Shown: positions 34,043 through 46,448 of the stretch, piece by piece
Position numbering within the stretch: position 1 is the stretch's first letter
Layout: every line of letters starts with the position of its first letter
Assembly (NCBI GenBank): GCA_049999805.1
Contig: JBNGIO010006284.1
Location: 352,001-402,834, forward strand
Length of the DNA: 50,834 bases
Reading direction: 5' to 3'
Source: Folioceros fuciformis
Taxonomy: Eukaryota; Anthocerotophyta; Anthocerotopsida; Anthocerotales
The notes under the pieces: generated by a model
What the model saw: only the letters and a program-made list of their open reading frames with translations
Database searches by the model: none
What the model was told of the DNA's origin: nothing
Translations under genes and position numbers: made by a program

Positions 34043-36427
34043 ATGGCTTCCAGACGTGCAGTTGTGACCATTTTTCGTCCCATTGCTGGATCACGGCGTG
34101 TTGCCTTCGGAATCGCTCTCCCCCGGGCTTGTGGTACGCCTGATGTCGTTCTTCCAGCTCCTTCTACGTCATCTTCATCCGAGGATGTCCCTAGGCCTTG
34201 TCGGGGAAAGGGTGCCCCGAAGGCCGCTGGCCGATTCTGGGACCGTCAGTTTCTGGCTTGGAGTGGGATGAGGCCTGGTAACGACTTGGCCGGGGTTCCT
34301 TGTTCGTTCGGTTTTGGACGGCAGTGTCTCCCTCCGTCCTCCTCCTGCCGACGGTTGGTCTCAAAGCCGCAGAGGAGCATCGTGGATGAGGACAGCGATC
34401 AGCCAGAGGTCAGCAGAAGCGAAGGCTACAGTTTGCGAGTTTTTGAGCTTCCTACCTGTAAAATTGTCATTTTGTTCAACGAGTTGGGCAGTATGTTGGA
34501 CTATTGCATAGCTGTCTAATGGGTTGCGTGGATGCGATTATTGCAGTTCTTGGACTTTCCTGGAATCAATGTTCACTATTCATACGAGATGAAGTTCATT
34601 CCTGAAGTTTCTGATGAGCCAGTTCCTTGTTACCGAGTTCTGAATGATGTCGGTCAGGAGCTCCACACCGTTCAAGCAAATCATGTAAGCTCCATGTGCC
34701 TAGTGATGCTTTTGTCCCTTGAATGGCAGCATCATCTGCGTTTTGTCGCATCATATTCGTCTTGTCAAATCTCTGTATGTCACAGGTACATTTTTCTCTG
34801 GCCAGAACGATGTACTCGCATATGATAACACTTCAAACGATGGATTTGATCTTCTACGATGCGCAACGTCAAGGAAGATTTAGTTTTTACATGACAACCA
34901 GAGGGGAGGAAGCAATAAACATTGCGTCAGCTGCAGCCCTACATCCTGACGACTTCATCTTTGCACAGGTGCTCTGTCTCTCGGAGATGTCTTTAATGTC
35001 AGGTGCCTTCCTCCTCCCTGCTGAAGCTGCAGGGCCTGACGCGCTCGGCTTTCTGCTGCTGCAGTATAGAGAGCCAGGATTGCTTCTATGGCGGGGTTTC
35101 AAATTGCAAGACTTTGCGGATCAATGCTTCAGTAATGCATCTGACGCTGGGAAAGGACGCCAAATGCCAATCCACTATGGATCGAAGGCGTTGAACTATT
35201 CAACGATATCCTCCCCTTTAGCGTACGCAGACTCATACAAGAAGCCACTCCACCCCTCTTTGCTCCTCTACAGTACTTGCCATGTCTATAGGTCGTCCGT
35301 AGAGGCACGTTTATCCACTGTTGGTATGCCTTGTACAGGACACAGCTTCCGCATGCGGTTGGGGCAGCGTATGCGATGAAAATGGCCAAGCAACGAGCCT
35401 GTACTGTTGCATTCTTTGGTGAAGGTGCTACCAGTGAGGTGGGCGTCAACCTGAGTCTGTAACGTTCCTACTCTTCTGTTCTTCAGCATGCAGCAATTGC
35501 AAAGTAGTATCGCTGACAGCTGTGCTGTGGATGTAGGGTGATTTCCATGCTGCAATGAATTTTGCAGCAGTACTGGAAGTTCCAGTACTGTTCATCTGCC
35601 GTAACAATGGGTGGGCTATCAGTACTCCATCGACTCAACAGTACAAGGGTAGATTCTCAGCTAATACAGTCACCTTACTGCTGCAGCAATGGTTTAGCAG
35701 GAGGACCTCTCACCTCGTTAACCTCCGTGTTTCACATACAGGCGACGGTCTTGTTGGTAAAGGACGAGCGTATGGAATGAAAAGCATTAGGGTTGATGGC
35801 AATGATGCTTTAGCTGTCTATGGTGCTGTGAAAGAAGCGCGAAGGATGGCTGTAGAAGAATCGAGACCGATCTTCATTGAGGTGAATCCGGAAACCCTAG
35901 TTGCTTCCCCGTACAGCACACTGCTTGTGTAGTGCGCTTTACTTTCTTTCTGGTATTCTCATCTGATGGCTCCCTTTGCTGGCAGGCATTGACGTACAGG
36001 GTGGGTCATCATTCGACATCTGATGACTCATCCAGATACCGTTCAGGAGCTGAAATTGAGCATTGGAGAGATGTCCGCGACCCTGTCCTTCGATTCAGGA
36101 GATGGATCGAGGGCAAAGGGTGGTGGAATTCGGAGGAGGAGCAGAAGATAAGAGCTCAAGCGCGTAAAGAGGTTCTGATCATACACAAACTCACTCTGCT
36201 CAGTTCCTCGTTCTCTCCTACTAGTACAGTTGTCTAAGACATGCCCTGCCCCTTTGCAGGTCTTGTCGGCCATGACTCTTGCTGAATCCAAGAGAAAACC
36301 CCCGTTGTCAGATCTGTTCACTGACGTTTACGACAAAGTCCCCAGCAATCTAAGGGAACAAGAAGAAAGCCTGCGACAAACTGTTGCCAGATATCCCTCG
36401 TTGTATCCAAGCAACACCCCTGTGTAA
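34043..36427 (+). CDS. BCKDHA: 2-oxoisovalerate dehydrogenase E1-alpha subunit (branched-chain keto acid dehydrogenase)
   Basis: The E1-alpha subunit pairs with E1-beta in the mitochondrial complex that decarboxylates keto acids from Leu, Ile and Val using thiamine diphosphate. Nine exons were placed: 34043-34408, 34547-34684, 34786-34968, 35065-35222, 35339-35438, 35537-35648, 35742-35881, 35986-36171 and 36260-36427. All are GT-AG and in phase, giving 516 residues. The N-terminal about 120 residues are Arg/Ser/Pro-rich like a mitochondrial presequence. Core motifs are [52 protein letters not shown], the cofactor motif [18 protein letters not shown]...[15 protein letters not shown], and the phosphorylation-loop sequence [16 protein letters not shown]. 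The protein ends [15 protein letters not shown]...YPSNTPV. The length is normal for the family. Confidence 0.95.
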
Positions 36428-36841
36428 ATATGGGCGTGGTAGAGTTCCTGACACCATACGTAGGATGTAAAGTACGTAGTTGCGCTTAATTCTCTGGCTT
36501 TGATCTTGCGATTCCAGGTTGTAAAATAGGTATGTACATGGTTACGAAGAACATCGCTCCTTTGGACCCGAGCGTGAATTGTTTAGGTACACCCGCCAAG
36601 CTTGGCACACTGCTTGTTGGAAACAGCACATCACTGCAAGTGTGCTGAGGCTTTCACATAGTATGAAAAATGGGTGTCCCGAGGTTTTTGGAAAACCATC
36701 CATTTCGTTGCTGTTCCTGTTGATGGGCTGACTGGCTTCGCGTTGTGGTACTCGGTTCGCGGTTCTCAAAGCACAGAAGGGTTTGCGGAAGTCTTGTGAC
36801 GCCGAAGACACGGACGGTGTCATTCAATAGCGCGACCGGCC
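36428..36841 (+). other. Spacer and promoter between E1-alpha and the canopy-like gene
   Basis: This holds the 3' UTR of E1-alpha and the promoter and leader of the next gene. No coding frame or repeat was recognised. Confidence 0.4.
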
Positions 36842-37744
36842 ATGGCGCCGGCGGCACGGCTGCTGCTGCTTCTGGCTTTGACAGCTTTGTGTGTGCCAGC
36901 GCTGGCCGCGAAGAAGGTGACCTCGGCCCGCAAAGAGGATGTGAAGTTCATCAGGTGCGGGGTGTGCGACCACATGGTGAAGCAACTGGATGCTCAGGTG
37001 AAGGCGCAGAAGGAAGCAATTGCTCCTAAGAAGCTAACAGAGTTCCAGATCATCGAAATTGCGGAGAACATCTGCAGCTTGAAGAAGGCAGAGGGGGAAT
37101 GGATGATGCGGATTGACATTGTTGAAGCGGGAACGAAGCTGGAGCTTGTGGAACAGTCAGAGGAAGGAGAGTGCAAAACCGAGTGCAAGACCATCGAGCG
37201 CGCATGCCAGGAGGTTATGGGAGATCACGACACAGATGTGGCGGAGAGCATTTATAACAAGCATACTGACGGTGATGCGCTGCATAATCTGCTGTGCAAA
37301 GATCTGAGTAAGGCTTGCAAGTATCCTGCTCCGCCTGTGCCGAAGAACAGAGCTCCAGGTGAGCCCTTCTCTCCGAAGAGCTCCAAGGATGCGGAAATCG
37401 AGCGGCTGATGCGCTCCATGAGCGACATCCCTGGAGCAGGGGGCATGAAGATGTACTCCAAGGATGATCTCCTTTCTTGGCCTGGCGTTGGGGGAGACGA
37501 TGGCGACCAGTCCGAGCACGAGGAAGATGAGGAGGATGACTTCGACGAGGACGCGTATGTCTCTCCTCCAGTAAATTCCCGAAAGCCTAATGCGAAGGCG
37601 TCAGGCTGGCGGGCACGGCGAGATCTCATCCTAAGCGGAATTGGCAATGTTGTCTCATCGGCAACAAGGCAGTTTCAAGATCTGGTAACTAACGCCAAGT
37701 CTCTCTTACGGTCCATAGCTCCAGCAGCAAACGTGGAGTTGTAA
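36842..37744 (+). CDS. Canopy/MSAP-like saposin-fold ER protein (DUF3456 family)
   Basis: The product is a complete single-exon protein of 300 residues. Residues 1-22 form a strong signal peptide (MAPAARLLLLLALTALCVPA). The next about 130 residues carry the paired cysteines of the canopy/TLR4-regulator family: FIRCGVCDHMV, ENICSLKKAEGEWM, GECKTECKTIERACQEVM and LLCKDLSKACKYP. The C-terminal half is a low-complexity acidic region (EHEEDEEDDFDEDAY) and then a basic, amphipathic tail. Animal relatives work in the endoplasmic reticulum on folding of membrane proteins; the plant role is unclear. No KDEL-type ending is present (it ends ANVEL). The gene lies tandem to E1-alpha and converges on GRXS16. 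Confidence 0.85.
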   Translation: MAPAARLLLLLALTALCVPALAAKKVTSARKEDVKFIRCGVCDHMVKQLDAQVKAQKEAIAPKKLTEFQIIEIAENICSLKKAEGEWMMRIDIVEAGTKLELVEQSEEGECKTECKTIERACQEVMGDHDTDVAESIYNKHTDGDALHNLLCKDLSKACKYPAPPVPKNRAPGEPFSPKSSKDAEIERLMRSMSDIPGAGGMKMYSKDDLLSWPGVGGDDGDQSEHEEDEEDDFDEDAYVSPPVNSRKPNAKASGWRARRDLILSGIGNVVSSATRQFQDLVTNAKSLLRSIAPAANVEL

Positions 37745-38067
37745 TGTAATGCAGTCTCTGTTTCGTCGTGCGGCTTGGTGAAGCTTGCATTACAGACATG
37801 ACAAATTGAATCAGGAAAGGGATAATTTCCCTACAGTTTTGAGTGACTTCTGAACCCTTGTTCCCTCGCTAGTCAAACTGCTTTCTTGAGAAATGGTTCC
37901 ATGAATATGTCGCAAAGGGTTTACAAAGATGTCGTGGGACGCGCTTCTGCAACAGTTCTGTACAAGTGACTCGTGTATCATACTAGAGAGGTTCCTGATA
38001 CTGCTCTGGACATAGTACTATGATCTTCACCCTTGAATTGGGGAAAAGGATCAGCTTCCTCAAGGTC
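37745..38067. other. Convergent 3' UTRs
   Basis: A short spacer between the stop codons of the canopy-like gene and GRXS16. It probably contains both 3' UTRs, and no other feature is visible. Confidence 0.5.
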
Positions 38068-39092
38068 TTATTTCTTGAAGATGTTCTTGATCTCGCCTGA
38101 GGTTACCAGCTCCTCTAAGACGTCAGCTCCTCCGACGAACTCTCCCTTGACATACAGCTGCGGAATGGTAGGCCACTGGCTGTATGTCTTGATGGCCTCC
38201 CTCACGCCTCGGTTGTGCTCCTCATCAAGAACATTGACAGTCTCGTAATCCACACCCTGCTCGTTCAAGATGGTGAGCACCTTGTGCGAAAATCCGCACT
38301 GAGGAGCTGTACGAGACCCTTTGATGAAGGCAACCACAGAGTGCGACTTCACCACAGTGTCCAGCAGCTGCTCCAAGGTGATATTCAGCTTGGTGTCGGC
38401 CCTCGGCATGAGCTTTAGATCAGCTTTCACTCGCTTCGCCTTCCTCTCTGTCCAGGTGGTGTTGCCCTGCACATTCCCCACAGGGACCTTGCCTGTTGCA
38501 TCGATGTGCTCTTGCATCCAAGCTTGCCATGCTTCCGAGAGCGCTGCCCGATCTGGAGCATCTATGACATCGACCTGAGAGGTTCAGAACGGCAGCATCA
38601 GCAACGGGACCAGGCCAATCAACCCTAGCCATGGTACAACCAGGATATCCAGAAGGGACGGGGTAATGGATCAGGCACCTTGACAGAGCCACAGAGCTCG
38701 GGAAGCTCCTGCAGGTGGTACTGAATGCTGGTGGAGACGCGTCTCGACAGTCCGACGTACTGGAGCTCGCCTTCTTTGTCGTACACAGCGTACACGCCCG
38801 GCGAAGCAGGAAATTCATTTGCCTTACCATCCTCCCCGAGGAACGGCGCGGCCTCGACCTCCTGAATCCTCCTCACTGCGCGCACAAGGAACGTTCGCGA
38901 ACCAGACGCATCCGTCCTTCTGGAGGAGGAGATGGACAGATGCACTAGCCCCTGTCTCTGGATCCGCTCCCGAAACGAGATGCTTTCTGGCAAAGCCCGG
39001 GAGCAGGAGACAGATTGCCACGCTCTGGGCCGGGCTCCACCAGAGCGGGTTGCACCAGAGGTGCAGGCGGTGGATGTGAGCGTGGACGCCAT
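38068..39092 (-). CDS. GRXS16: Plastid monothiol glutaredoxin S16 (GIY-YIG plus CGFS glutaredoxin)
   Basis: The exons are 38679-39092 and 38068-38574 on the minus strand, with a 104-nt GT-AG intron in phase 0. They give 306 residues. The N-terminal about 85 residues are Ser/Thr/Arg-rich like a plastid transit peptide. A GIY-YIG nuclease-like domain follows (PGVYAVYDKEGELQYVGLSR, LPELCGSVK, AWQAWMQEHIDATGKVPVGN). The C-terminal monothiol glutaredoxin has VVAFIKGSRTAPQCGFSHKV, the active site CGFS, WPTIPQLYVKGEFVGG and a final IKNIFKK. This two-domain fusion is characteristic of plant GRXS16, a plastid iron-sulfur and redox protein. The Cys in LCGSVK of the first domain is the kind of residue that pairs with the glutaredoxin Cys for redox control. 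The gene is head to head with PPR4. Confidence 0.95.
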
Positions 39093-39681
39093 AGCCAAAG
39101 CTTGATCCACTCTTCCTGGGTCCAGAGGATGGGCCTGCACAAAGGGGATCCGGATTCTCGTGTGAAACCAACGTTGAGGATAGTGTTTGCTGATTGCACT
39201 GGCCCTCACATTTTGGATGTTGCAGATGACAAGATGTTGCAGAGCCGCTGAGTTGCAGCAATACAAACGTTGTATGAAGCACGATCTCACTCCACAGTTA
39301 TCGGGCCTCACTCTGATATCATCGTCAAGTACCCAGGAGTGTATCTGCAGGAGAGCACAAGCTGCACCGGTCCTTCTCGAGATACCCCTCTTCCGTTTTA
39401 AGTTAGCTTTGGCGAGTGTTATTAGGAAGCAAGCCATCCATCTATTTCAGAACGAAGAAATCTATTTTACAGCTCTTGTGCGACCAAAAATGGTGCAATG
39501 GCTCGCTAACGAACATCTGAACAGGACTGTATTATCGTGTGCAGGCTGCTACTCCGCATTACGGATTCCCGGCTCTGTGGAGAGAGAAGCCCTAGAACGT
39601 GCGCGAATTCACGACTGGTTCAGGACTCGCCCACGATGGCGATAGCGATTCCGCTGCTTTGGACGACGGAGGAATTGTGAA
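39093..39681. promoter_or_regulatory. Shared intergenic region between divergent GRXS16 and PPR4
   Basis: 589 bp separate the two start codons, which point away from each other, so this may be a bidirectional promoter. No clear TATA box was picked out, and a 39187-39645 open frame looks accidental. Confidence 0.5.
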
Positions 39682-42600
39682 ATGCTGACCATGTCTTCCA
39701 CGTTGGGCAGCGTGTGGGTCTCTGATCACAAGTGGTATCTGGCCACCAGCTTGGGGGATCAGAATGCTGTTTCTCTCGCTCCATGGAGACCCAGATTTCA
39801 CGGGAATGGAAATACTGAGGTTCGGAGTCAGGTCACCTGTTCCACGTCTGATTGTGTGCATAGGGGCTTGGGGAGCAGCATGAGGGCGACGAGCAAGGGC
39901 AGGAGGCGGCGGGAAGCCACTGGGAGTGCGGCAGAGGCTGCAAGTCTGGAGGAGGTTCAACAGCAAGGGGAAAGGGACGAGGCGGAGTCCCGGTTGAATA
40001 CTCCAGGGGATCCTGGCAAGGTGTTTGTCTCCAATTTGCCGTTGCATGTACAGAAGGAAGCTATCAGGAAGTACTTCAGGCAGTTCGGGCAGATTGACAA
40101 CATTGTGCTCATCAGAAGCTTGGAGGATCCAGAGAAAAACAGGGGTTACTGTTTTCTGTATTATGGGGGTCTGGATGCGGTTGCTTCTGCCGTGCGGGCC
40201 ACGGAGATGGACGGAGCCAAGTTCCATGGGAACATTATCAGTGTGAGACTCGATGATGGCCGGAGGGCGAGAGCTAAGCTGCAGGAGAGAGACAGGTGGG
40301 TGCAGGGGGAGGAGAAGGAGTACCGGACACCGTGGCATGAAGAGCGAGAGAGAGCCGCCATTGGGTTCAGGAAATGTGTTGAGCAGGGGAGCAATTCGTT
40401 GCAGCAAGTGGTTTCGGCTTTTCAAAAGATTGACAAGGTACTGTTTGATTTGTTTGGCGAGGAGTAAGTGTTAGCTGTGTGTCGAACATATGCCTAGGAG
40501 TAGCTGCTATGGGAGCATTAAGTTGGGAGTGGCAGGTGGGGGTCGTCCTTTCTGTCGAAGGGTTCTGGGATGACATGTAGAGTTTTGATTTTTTTGGTTT
40601 TCCAGCCAGATCGACGGGACTATGCATTGTTCGTAAATTACTATGCAAAACGTGGTGACAAGCATGGTGCTCGTGCAGCATTTGAGAACATGCGGGCGCG
40701 GGGAATTGAACCCAATGTACACGTGTATACCAAGTAAATCCTTCAACTCTGGTGGCCGGTAGTGAGTGAGTGTCTGTCACACATGTTCGTTGTATGTAGG
40801 TTGGTGGTGCCGTGAGATGCCTGAGGCCAGCATGGGTTGGGCTTTTTCACTTTTTGGGTTCACCTGCAGCCTAGTGCATGCGTATGCTATGAGCAAAGAC
40901 ATGCGTGGAGCAGTGGCATGCGTGGAAGACATGGAGGCTGAAGGCATTTCAATGAGCGAGGCTACGTACAGTGTCTTGATCTCTGGGTTCGCCAAGTGCT
41001 GTAACTCTGAGTACGGGTTCTGCCACCGTCTGCCTGGGATTTGCCATACTGGAGAGCTGGCTTTTTTATTTGCTTCGGCTTCTGCCTTCACACGTACGTC
41101 ATCTGGCAGGGATGCAGAGAAATGGTTCCAGAAAGCTAAGGCATCACATTGCCCTTGTAATGCTGTTATATACAACAATATAATCAACGCATACAGGTTA
41201 GCCCTGCCCCGGTGATGGTTACCCACGTGTTGGTGTAGCTTCTGTAAGCACTGAAACTGGGGCTCCAGGAGCTGCAGCCTGCTAAGCTTACTGTCCAGGT
41301 GACACCTTCACAATTTCTTCCTTGGTCATTGGCGGAGGGAGATCATGAGGGGCTGAATCCCGGTGTGCATTGTGCTGTTCACCGCGGAGTATGTTCTGAA
41401 GGTGTAGCTATGCTGGACAGAAGGCTTCGCAGGACACAGCTCCTGGAGCCCGGGGTTGAAAGCTCTACAGCTAATGTGCTAGTCACGGTTGCAGCAAAGC
41501 AGGAAAGATGACAAAGGCAGAAGAGTTGTTGGTTGAATTGGAAGAAGAGGGACTGGATGTGACACTAGGATGCTACAACAGTCTTTTAGATGGATATGCA
41601 AACGCTGGGGAAGAGGAGAAGTGCTTAAACGTCTTTTCTAGGTTGCAGGTACTGCTCCCCTTGTATTAGATTACTGATAGCGCCTGCTTGAGGGTACTTT
41701 GTGTTTCACAAGTAAGAGCTATTTCTCATCTCGTTTTCTTGAATTGTGTTTCAGAAAGCTGGAATGTCTCCCACGAGTATCACATACGGATGCTTAATCC
41801 GTCTGTATACAAAGGTAAATCAGAATGGAAGCGGGTGACGTGAAGTTCGTGGCAAGCTCGTTGGCTTTCTTCAAGTATTGCACATACTCATCAGTATCAC
41901 GTGGACGTGCAGGTCGGGAGGATTGCAAAGGCACTTGCTATCTGCAACGAAATGAAAGTGCAGGGTATCCCGCACAACAAGAAGACGTATGCAATGATTA
42001 TGGCTGGTTATGTTCAGCTGGGAGATTTTGCAAATGCCTTCACCATCTTTGAGGAGATGATGGAGCTTGGTCTGAAGCCAGATGTTGTGATCTACAACAT
42101 CTTGATAAATGCCTTTTGCAAGACCTCTCAGATGGACCGTGCATGCAGCCTAGTTACGCGCATGAGGGAAAATGGGCAGAGCCCCACTGCTCAGACGTAT
42201 ACAACCATCATTGATGGCTTTGCTCGAGTTGGCGATATCGATACTGCTCTTTCAACTGTTCGAGATATGAGAAAGGCGGGGTGTTGGCCTAGCGCTGTGA
42301 CATATAACGTAATAATGCATGGGCTTGTGCAAAATCGCCAGGTATGTGTTTGATACATCTGAATTGGTGAAGGGTATGTTCGGAAATGAAACTGCTGAAA
42401 TTTGCCTCCGTGTCAATCAAATCTGGGTTACTTGTTGCTGCAGGTCGGAAGAGCTGCGGCTGTTATTGATGAGATGGTTCTCGCTGGGGTTGCGCCAAAC
42501 CAAAGGAGCTATTCCATCCTCATGGAGGGTTATGGAAACAATGGGGAGATCGGTACTGCCTTTGAGTACTTCAAAAGGATGAAAGCTGAGGGTTTGCAAC

Positions 42601-43572
42601 TGGATGTAGTGTCGTATGGTTCTCTCCTCAAAGCGTGTTGCAAGGCGGGCCGGATGCAAAGCGCCCTTGCCGTCACAAACGAGATGAGTGCCGCGGGAGT
42701 GGAGAGAAACACTTACATCTACAATACCCTTCTCGATGGGTGAGTTCTCTGTGCAATAAAATAGTTTGCATAATTCTCAGTTTACAAAACGGTATGCTGG
42801 CAGCGCTAAGACGTTCACCTTATTTTCAGCTGGGCTCAAAGAGGAGATATGTGGGAGGCAGCAGATGTGATGCAGCAAATGCGCAAAGATGGCCTCGCGC
42901 CAGACATCCACTCGTATACTGCCTTTGTCAATTCCTGTTGCAAAGCAGGAGATATGCAGGTAGGTATTCTCACTGGACTATCTTTGCAGCTCAGGTGCTC
43001 GTATCCGCACCCTCTCGGCAACGAAGGCGCAATTCTTGTCACTGACGTGCAATTGTTGTTGTTCACAGAGAGCAGTAGACACATTGCAAGAGATGAAGAG
43101 AGTGGGCGTCGAACCCAATTTGAAGACTTACACATCCTTGATCCATGGATGGTCAATAGCATCCTACCCTGAGAAGGCGCTAGCATGCTTTGACGAAATG
43201 AAGGCTGTGGGCCTGAGACCTGACAAAGCTGTCTACCACTGTCTGATGACATCCCTACTGTCAAGGGCAGCCGTAGCAAGGCAAACCGTCTACGATGGCG
43301 TGGTCCGCATCAGCGATGAGATGGCAGCCATGGGTATGTGTGTGGACATACCCACCGCTAAGCACTGGCAGAAGTATCTTTTCAGAGCCGAAAGAATGGC
43401 CGGTGACCTTACCAGAGTTGTGGAAAGAATCTTCCCGCCGGACTGGGATCCAGATTGGCATAGAAAAGCTGTAGAGGGTGAGTTAGACGGATCCAACAGC
43501 TCGTGGGATAGTGGACTCTCGGAAGACGAACTTGATTCGGAGTCCGAATTCGACTCTCTAGAGCCAGAGTAG
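39682..43572 (+). CDS. PPR4: PPR4: RRM-containing P-class PPR protein, plastid rps12 trans-splicing factor
   Basis: PPR4 is known in maize and Arabidopsis as a chloroplast RRM-PPR protein needed for trans-splicing of the first rps12 intron. Ten exons were placed: 39682-40437, 40606-40733, 40870-41016, 41110-41196, 41495-41648, 41755-41814, 41913-42341, 42444-42739, 42830-42959 and 43069-43572, giving about 896 residues. The exon 3 end is uncertain (41016 or 40995). A basic leader precedes an RRM at about residues 114-190 (VFVSNL, RGYCFLYY, ISVRLDDGRRARAK). A P-class PPR array follows (for example TYSVLISGFAK, YNILINAFCKTSQMDRACSL, GSLLKACCKAGRMQSALAVT). The family-specific ending PDKAVYHCLMTSLLSRA...RIFPPDWDPDW is present, with an acidic Ser-rich tail. 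The exon order matches the RRM-then-PPR layout expected of PPR4. Confidence 0.94.
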
Positions 43573-44244
43573 TGCTACAGGAGTCCTGTATAGATTGTTG
43601 AGACACAGCATTTCGGACTGTTCATAGATGCGAAGCAGACAGTTCTGTTGTGACTCTTTTTTTCTAAACTTCGCTTGCTGACAGGGGGTACGCAAAAAGG
43701 AACCTGAGCGAGTCAGGAAATCTGTTCGCCAATATCTGTCTTGCCACGTCAAGATCCACCGTGTTGCGGCTCAGTTCCCGACGATGAATCTTGGAAGGGT
43801 GAATTTACCTCGGGGTAGGAATCCTGGATCTCTGGCACACATTGGTGGTGAATTTGGAGTCGTGAAGTGTCCTCCGACCTGATCCAAGGGCAGGAAAGAG
43901 CCTTGAGGAACAGAGGAGAGAGGCAATGAACCTTGGCCTTGTGCATGTACTGTATATCCTTGGGTTACGAGGATTGAGATTGCTCTTGGGCCCTCGAGAC
44001 TCGATTTTGTCCGCTGACTTGGACTGGGCCGCCGTATTTCGCTTTGGCACTTAGAAGCTGAAGGACTTGTGGGTTGTGCGGCCTTGCACTGGAAGTTGGA
44101 AGTGGCTTGCGATCGCAATCTGAGATCCAGAGGCAGTTGTGAGTTGGGGAATGCGAGGGTGAGGCTGTGTAATCGGGGGTGATCAGGCTCCTTCTGATTC
44201 GACGCTGGGAGGCAGGATTTTAGCTGAAGAGTGGGGGGGGCGCA
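43573..44244 (+). other. Spacer between PPR4 and PSRP1
   Basis: The 3' UTR of PPR4 and the promoter and leader of PSRP1. A long minus-strand frame (43771-44613) crosses it but overlaps PSRP1 exon 1 and resembles nothing, so it is not called. Confidence 0.45.
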
Positions 44245-45565
44245 ATGGCGGTGGCAGTGTGGGCAGCTGGGCAAGTGGCGGCTGTAGGCTACAATGCTCT
44301 CAGTTCTGGGAGGTCGCACCCGGGTGTGGGCATAGTGCAGCTCAGGAGCACCTTCCATGGCAGCTCTCCTCCCTTCCTGGGTGCCTCCAGGTCTGGGTTT
44401 CAAGGCCAGAGTTGCGTGGACTTGAGCCTGGTGAGGGAGGCTGGAGCTGAGGACAAAAAGGGAAGGCTGACCACATGCATGGCCTGGGGAGGGGCTTTGG
44501 CTGCTGTTCGTCTCATCATCCAAGGCAAGAATTTGGAGGTAACGACTTCCTGGGACTGTGAGGTGAAGTCCCAATTGAGGCTCTCCGTGGGCGGGCTTGG
44601 CGTTTGCTAACATGTTGGTTGCAGTTGACGGACTCGATCAAGGCTTATGTCGAGGAGAAGGTGGGCAATGCTGTCCAGAATCACGGTAATCTTGTCAGGG
44701 AAGTGGATGTGCGACTGTCGGTTCGTGGTGGCGAGACTGGGCGTGGCCAAAAGCTTCAGAGATCGGAGGTATGACTGTTGGGTTCACTAGTAGTTCTTTC
44801 GCATGAGGGGGTAGCGTCTCTATCAGTTTGCGAGTTCGTTGTGCAGGCAGGCTCCTTTGTCGGTACTGTTGATGGTTGCGTTCTGTGCAGGTCACGTTGT
44901 TCACAAAGAAGCATGGAGTGGTGCGAGCAGAAGAGGAGTCTGACAGCATGTATGCGAGTATTGATAGGGTTTCCGACGTCATATCCAGAAAGCTCCGTAA
45001 AATCAAGGAGAAAGATGGTGGACAAGGCCGCACTTACAAAATGCGACACCAGCAGTCCCGTATCGGAGAACTTCTGTCGGACCAAGTGGTTGACCTGGCA
45101 CCCATTCTAAGGAAAGAGCCTGATGACGACTTGCCGGATGAGGTATGCGCCATCTTGTTTGCCAAGCACTGCTAGGGGGCGCACGTTCTTGTTTCTGATT
45201 CCTGCTGGTTCCTCCTGTCTGCTTCCTTCTCAGGTGGTGAGAACCAAGTACTTCGACATGCCACCCATGGGGGTCGAAGATGCTCTGGAGCAATTGGTGA
45301 ATGTAGGCCATGACTTCTATGCTTTTCGCAACTCTGAGACAGGTAACGAACATTTATTCAGGCCGGGCTCGGTCCAGACTGTCACGCCTTCCAAACGCAG
45401 TTCCTTCCGTCGTTTTCGACCGTTCAGTATGGCTGACGTCTTGTTCTGTTTCTGTCAGGCGACATTAACGTCCTGTACAAGCGAACACACGGTGGATATG
45501 GAATGATCGTGCCCAGGAGTGAGGGCTCGTGGGAAACCTCGAAGAATGGTGCACCCAAGAAGTGA
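44245..45565 (+). CDS. PSRP1: Plastid ribosome hibernation factor PSRP1 (long HPF/pY family)
   Basis: PSRP1 binds the plastid ribosome decoding region and stops translation, like bacterial HPF and pY. Exons are 44245-44538, 44625-44768, 44891-45142, 45234-45342 and 45459-45565, all GT-AG and in phase, giving 301 residues. The first about 80 residues look like a transit peptide. The N-terminal HPF domain starts at [20 protein letters not shown] and continues with [19 protein letters not shown] and [20 protein letters not shown]. After a variable linker, the C-terminal dimerisation domain has [32 protein letters not shown] and a final [14 protein letters not shown]. The size and two-domain order are normal for plant PSRP1. 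Confidence 0.95.
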
Positions 45566-46448
45566 TGGGGAGCTTGCTCTACTGTGATCTGTTTTGAATC
45601 ATGTCATCTGGTACTTCTTTCCTGAGCATTACTAGATGGCAAAACTGCTACAGAAGCGAGTAGGAAGCCATTTCAAGTGACTGTGTAGCTGAATGCGGAT
45701 GTCTTCACGTCCATGACTGCTATCACACACAGTACCTAGATACAACATGATTCGTCTGATCTGGAAGTAGAACTGGTTGCCGAATGCATGTGTCCTGTGG
45801 TCGGGACCGCCAGAGAGGAGCCCGGCGTCTGGGAAGCAAAGGGCGCCATGCCAACTTAGAGTGAATTTGCAGTCCGTGGTGGCAGCCAACAAAGAGCTTT
45901 CGTCCAGCGTTTGGGGTTTGACGAAAATAATCTCACAGAAGGGCCGGGACCTCTTCCAGCTTCTAGACTATCCTGGGACCCTCTGCCAGCTATCTAGACT
46001 AGCCTTCACATGAATTCTCATTTCTACAAACAGGGTCGTCTACTCAACCGACGTGTTTTAGCACCCGCTAGATACTTCAATCAGAAGTCTTTGGCGTGCA
46101 AGGAACACGTAGACGAGCCCCGCGAAGGAGCAAAGGTTCCACGAGGTCTCAGTGAGAAGCACCTGTGCCTCCGAGGCCCCAAGACAGACACCCAGCATGA
46201 AAATTGCGTTGCCATGAATATGCCTAGTTGCAACTGCACACCCTGTGTGAATGAATGCCTAGATGTGCTTGTGGCGCAAAAGAAGCGTGTTGGACTTGTT
46301 ATCTCCCGATTACTGTACATACAAAGACACTGAAGCTTGTTGGAAATGGCGGGAGGGCAAGATTCCGGGGATACTATGTCGTGAGATCCAACTTCAAATG
46401 CTGAAACTCATAATCAACCCTTGCCGTCTTACTGCACTTCCGTCAGGA
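45566..46448. other. Convergent 3' regions of PSRP1 and PTST3-like
   Basis: This lies between the stop codons of two convergent genes. Frames such as 46010-46333 have no recognisable similarity. It is probably two 3' UTRs and spacer. Confidence 0.45.

Noticed and set aside
39592-40425. 277-codon minus-strand frame opposite PPR4 exon 1
   Set aside because: It lies antisense to the RRM exon, which has clear family motifs; no recognisable protein.
43771-44613. 280-codon minus-strand frame
   Set aside because: It covers PSRP1 exon 1 on the other strand and has a Pro/Ser/His-rich composition without family motifs; it is a shadow of GC-rich sequence.
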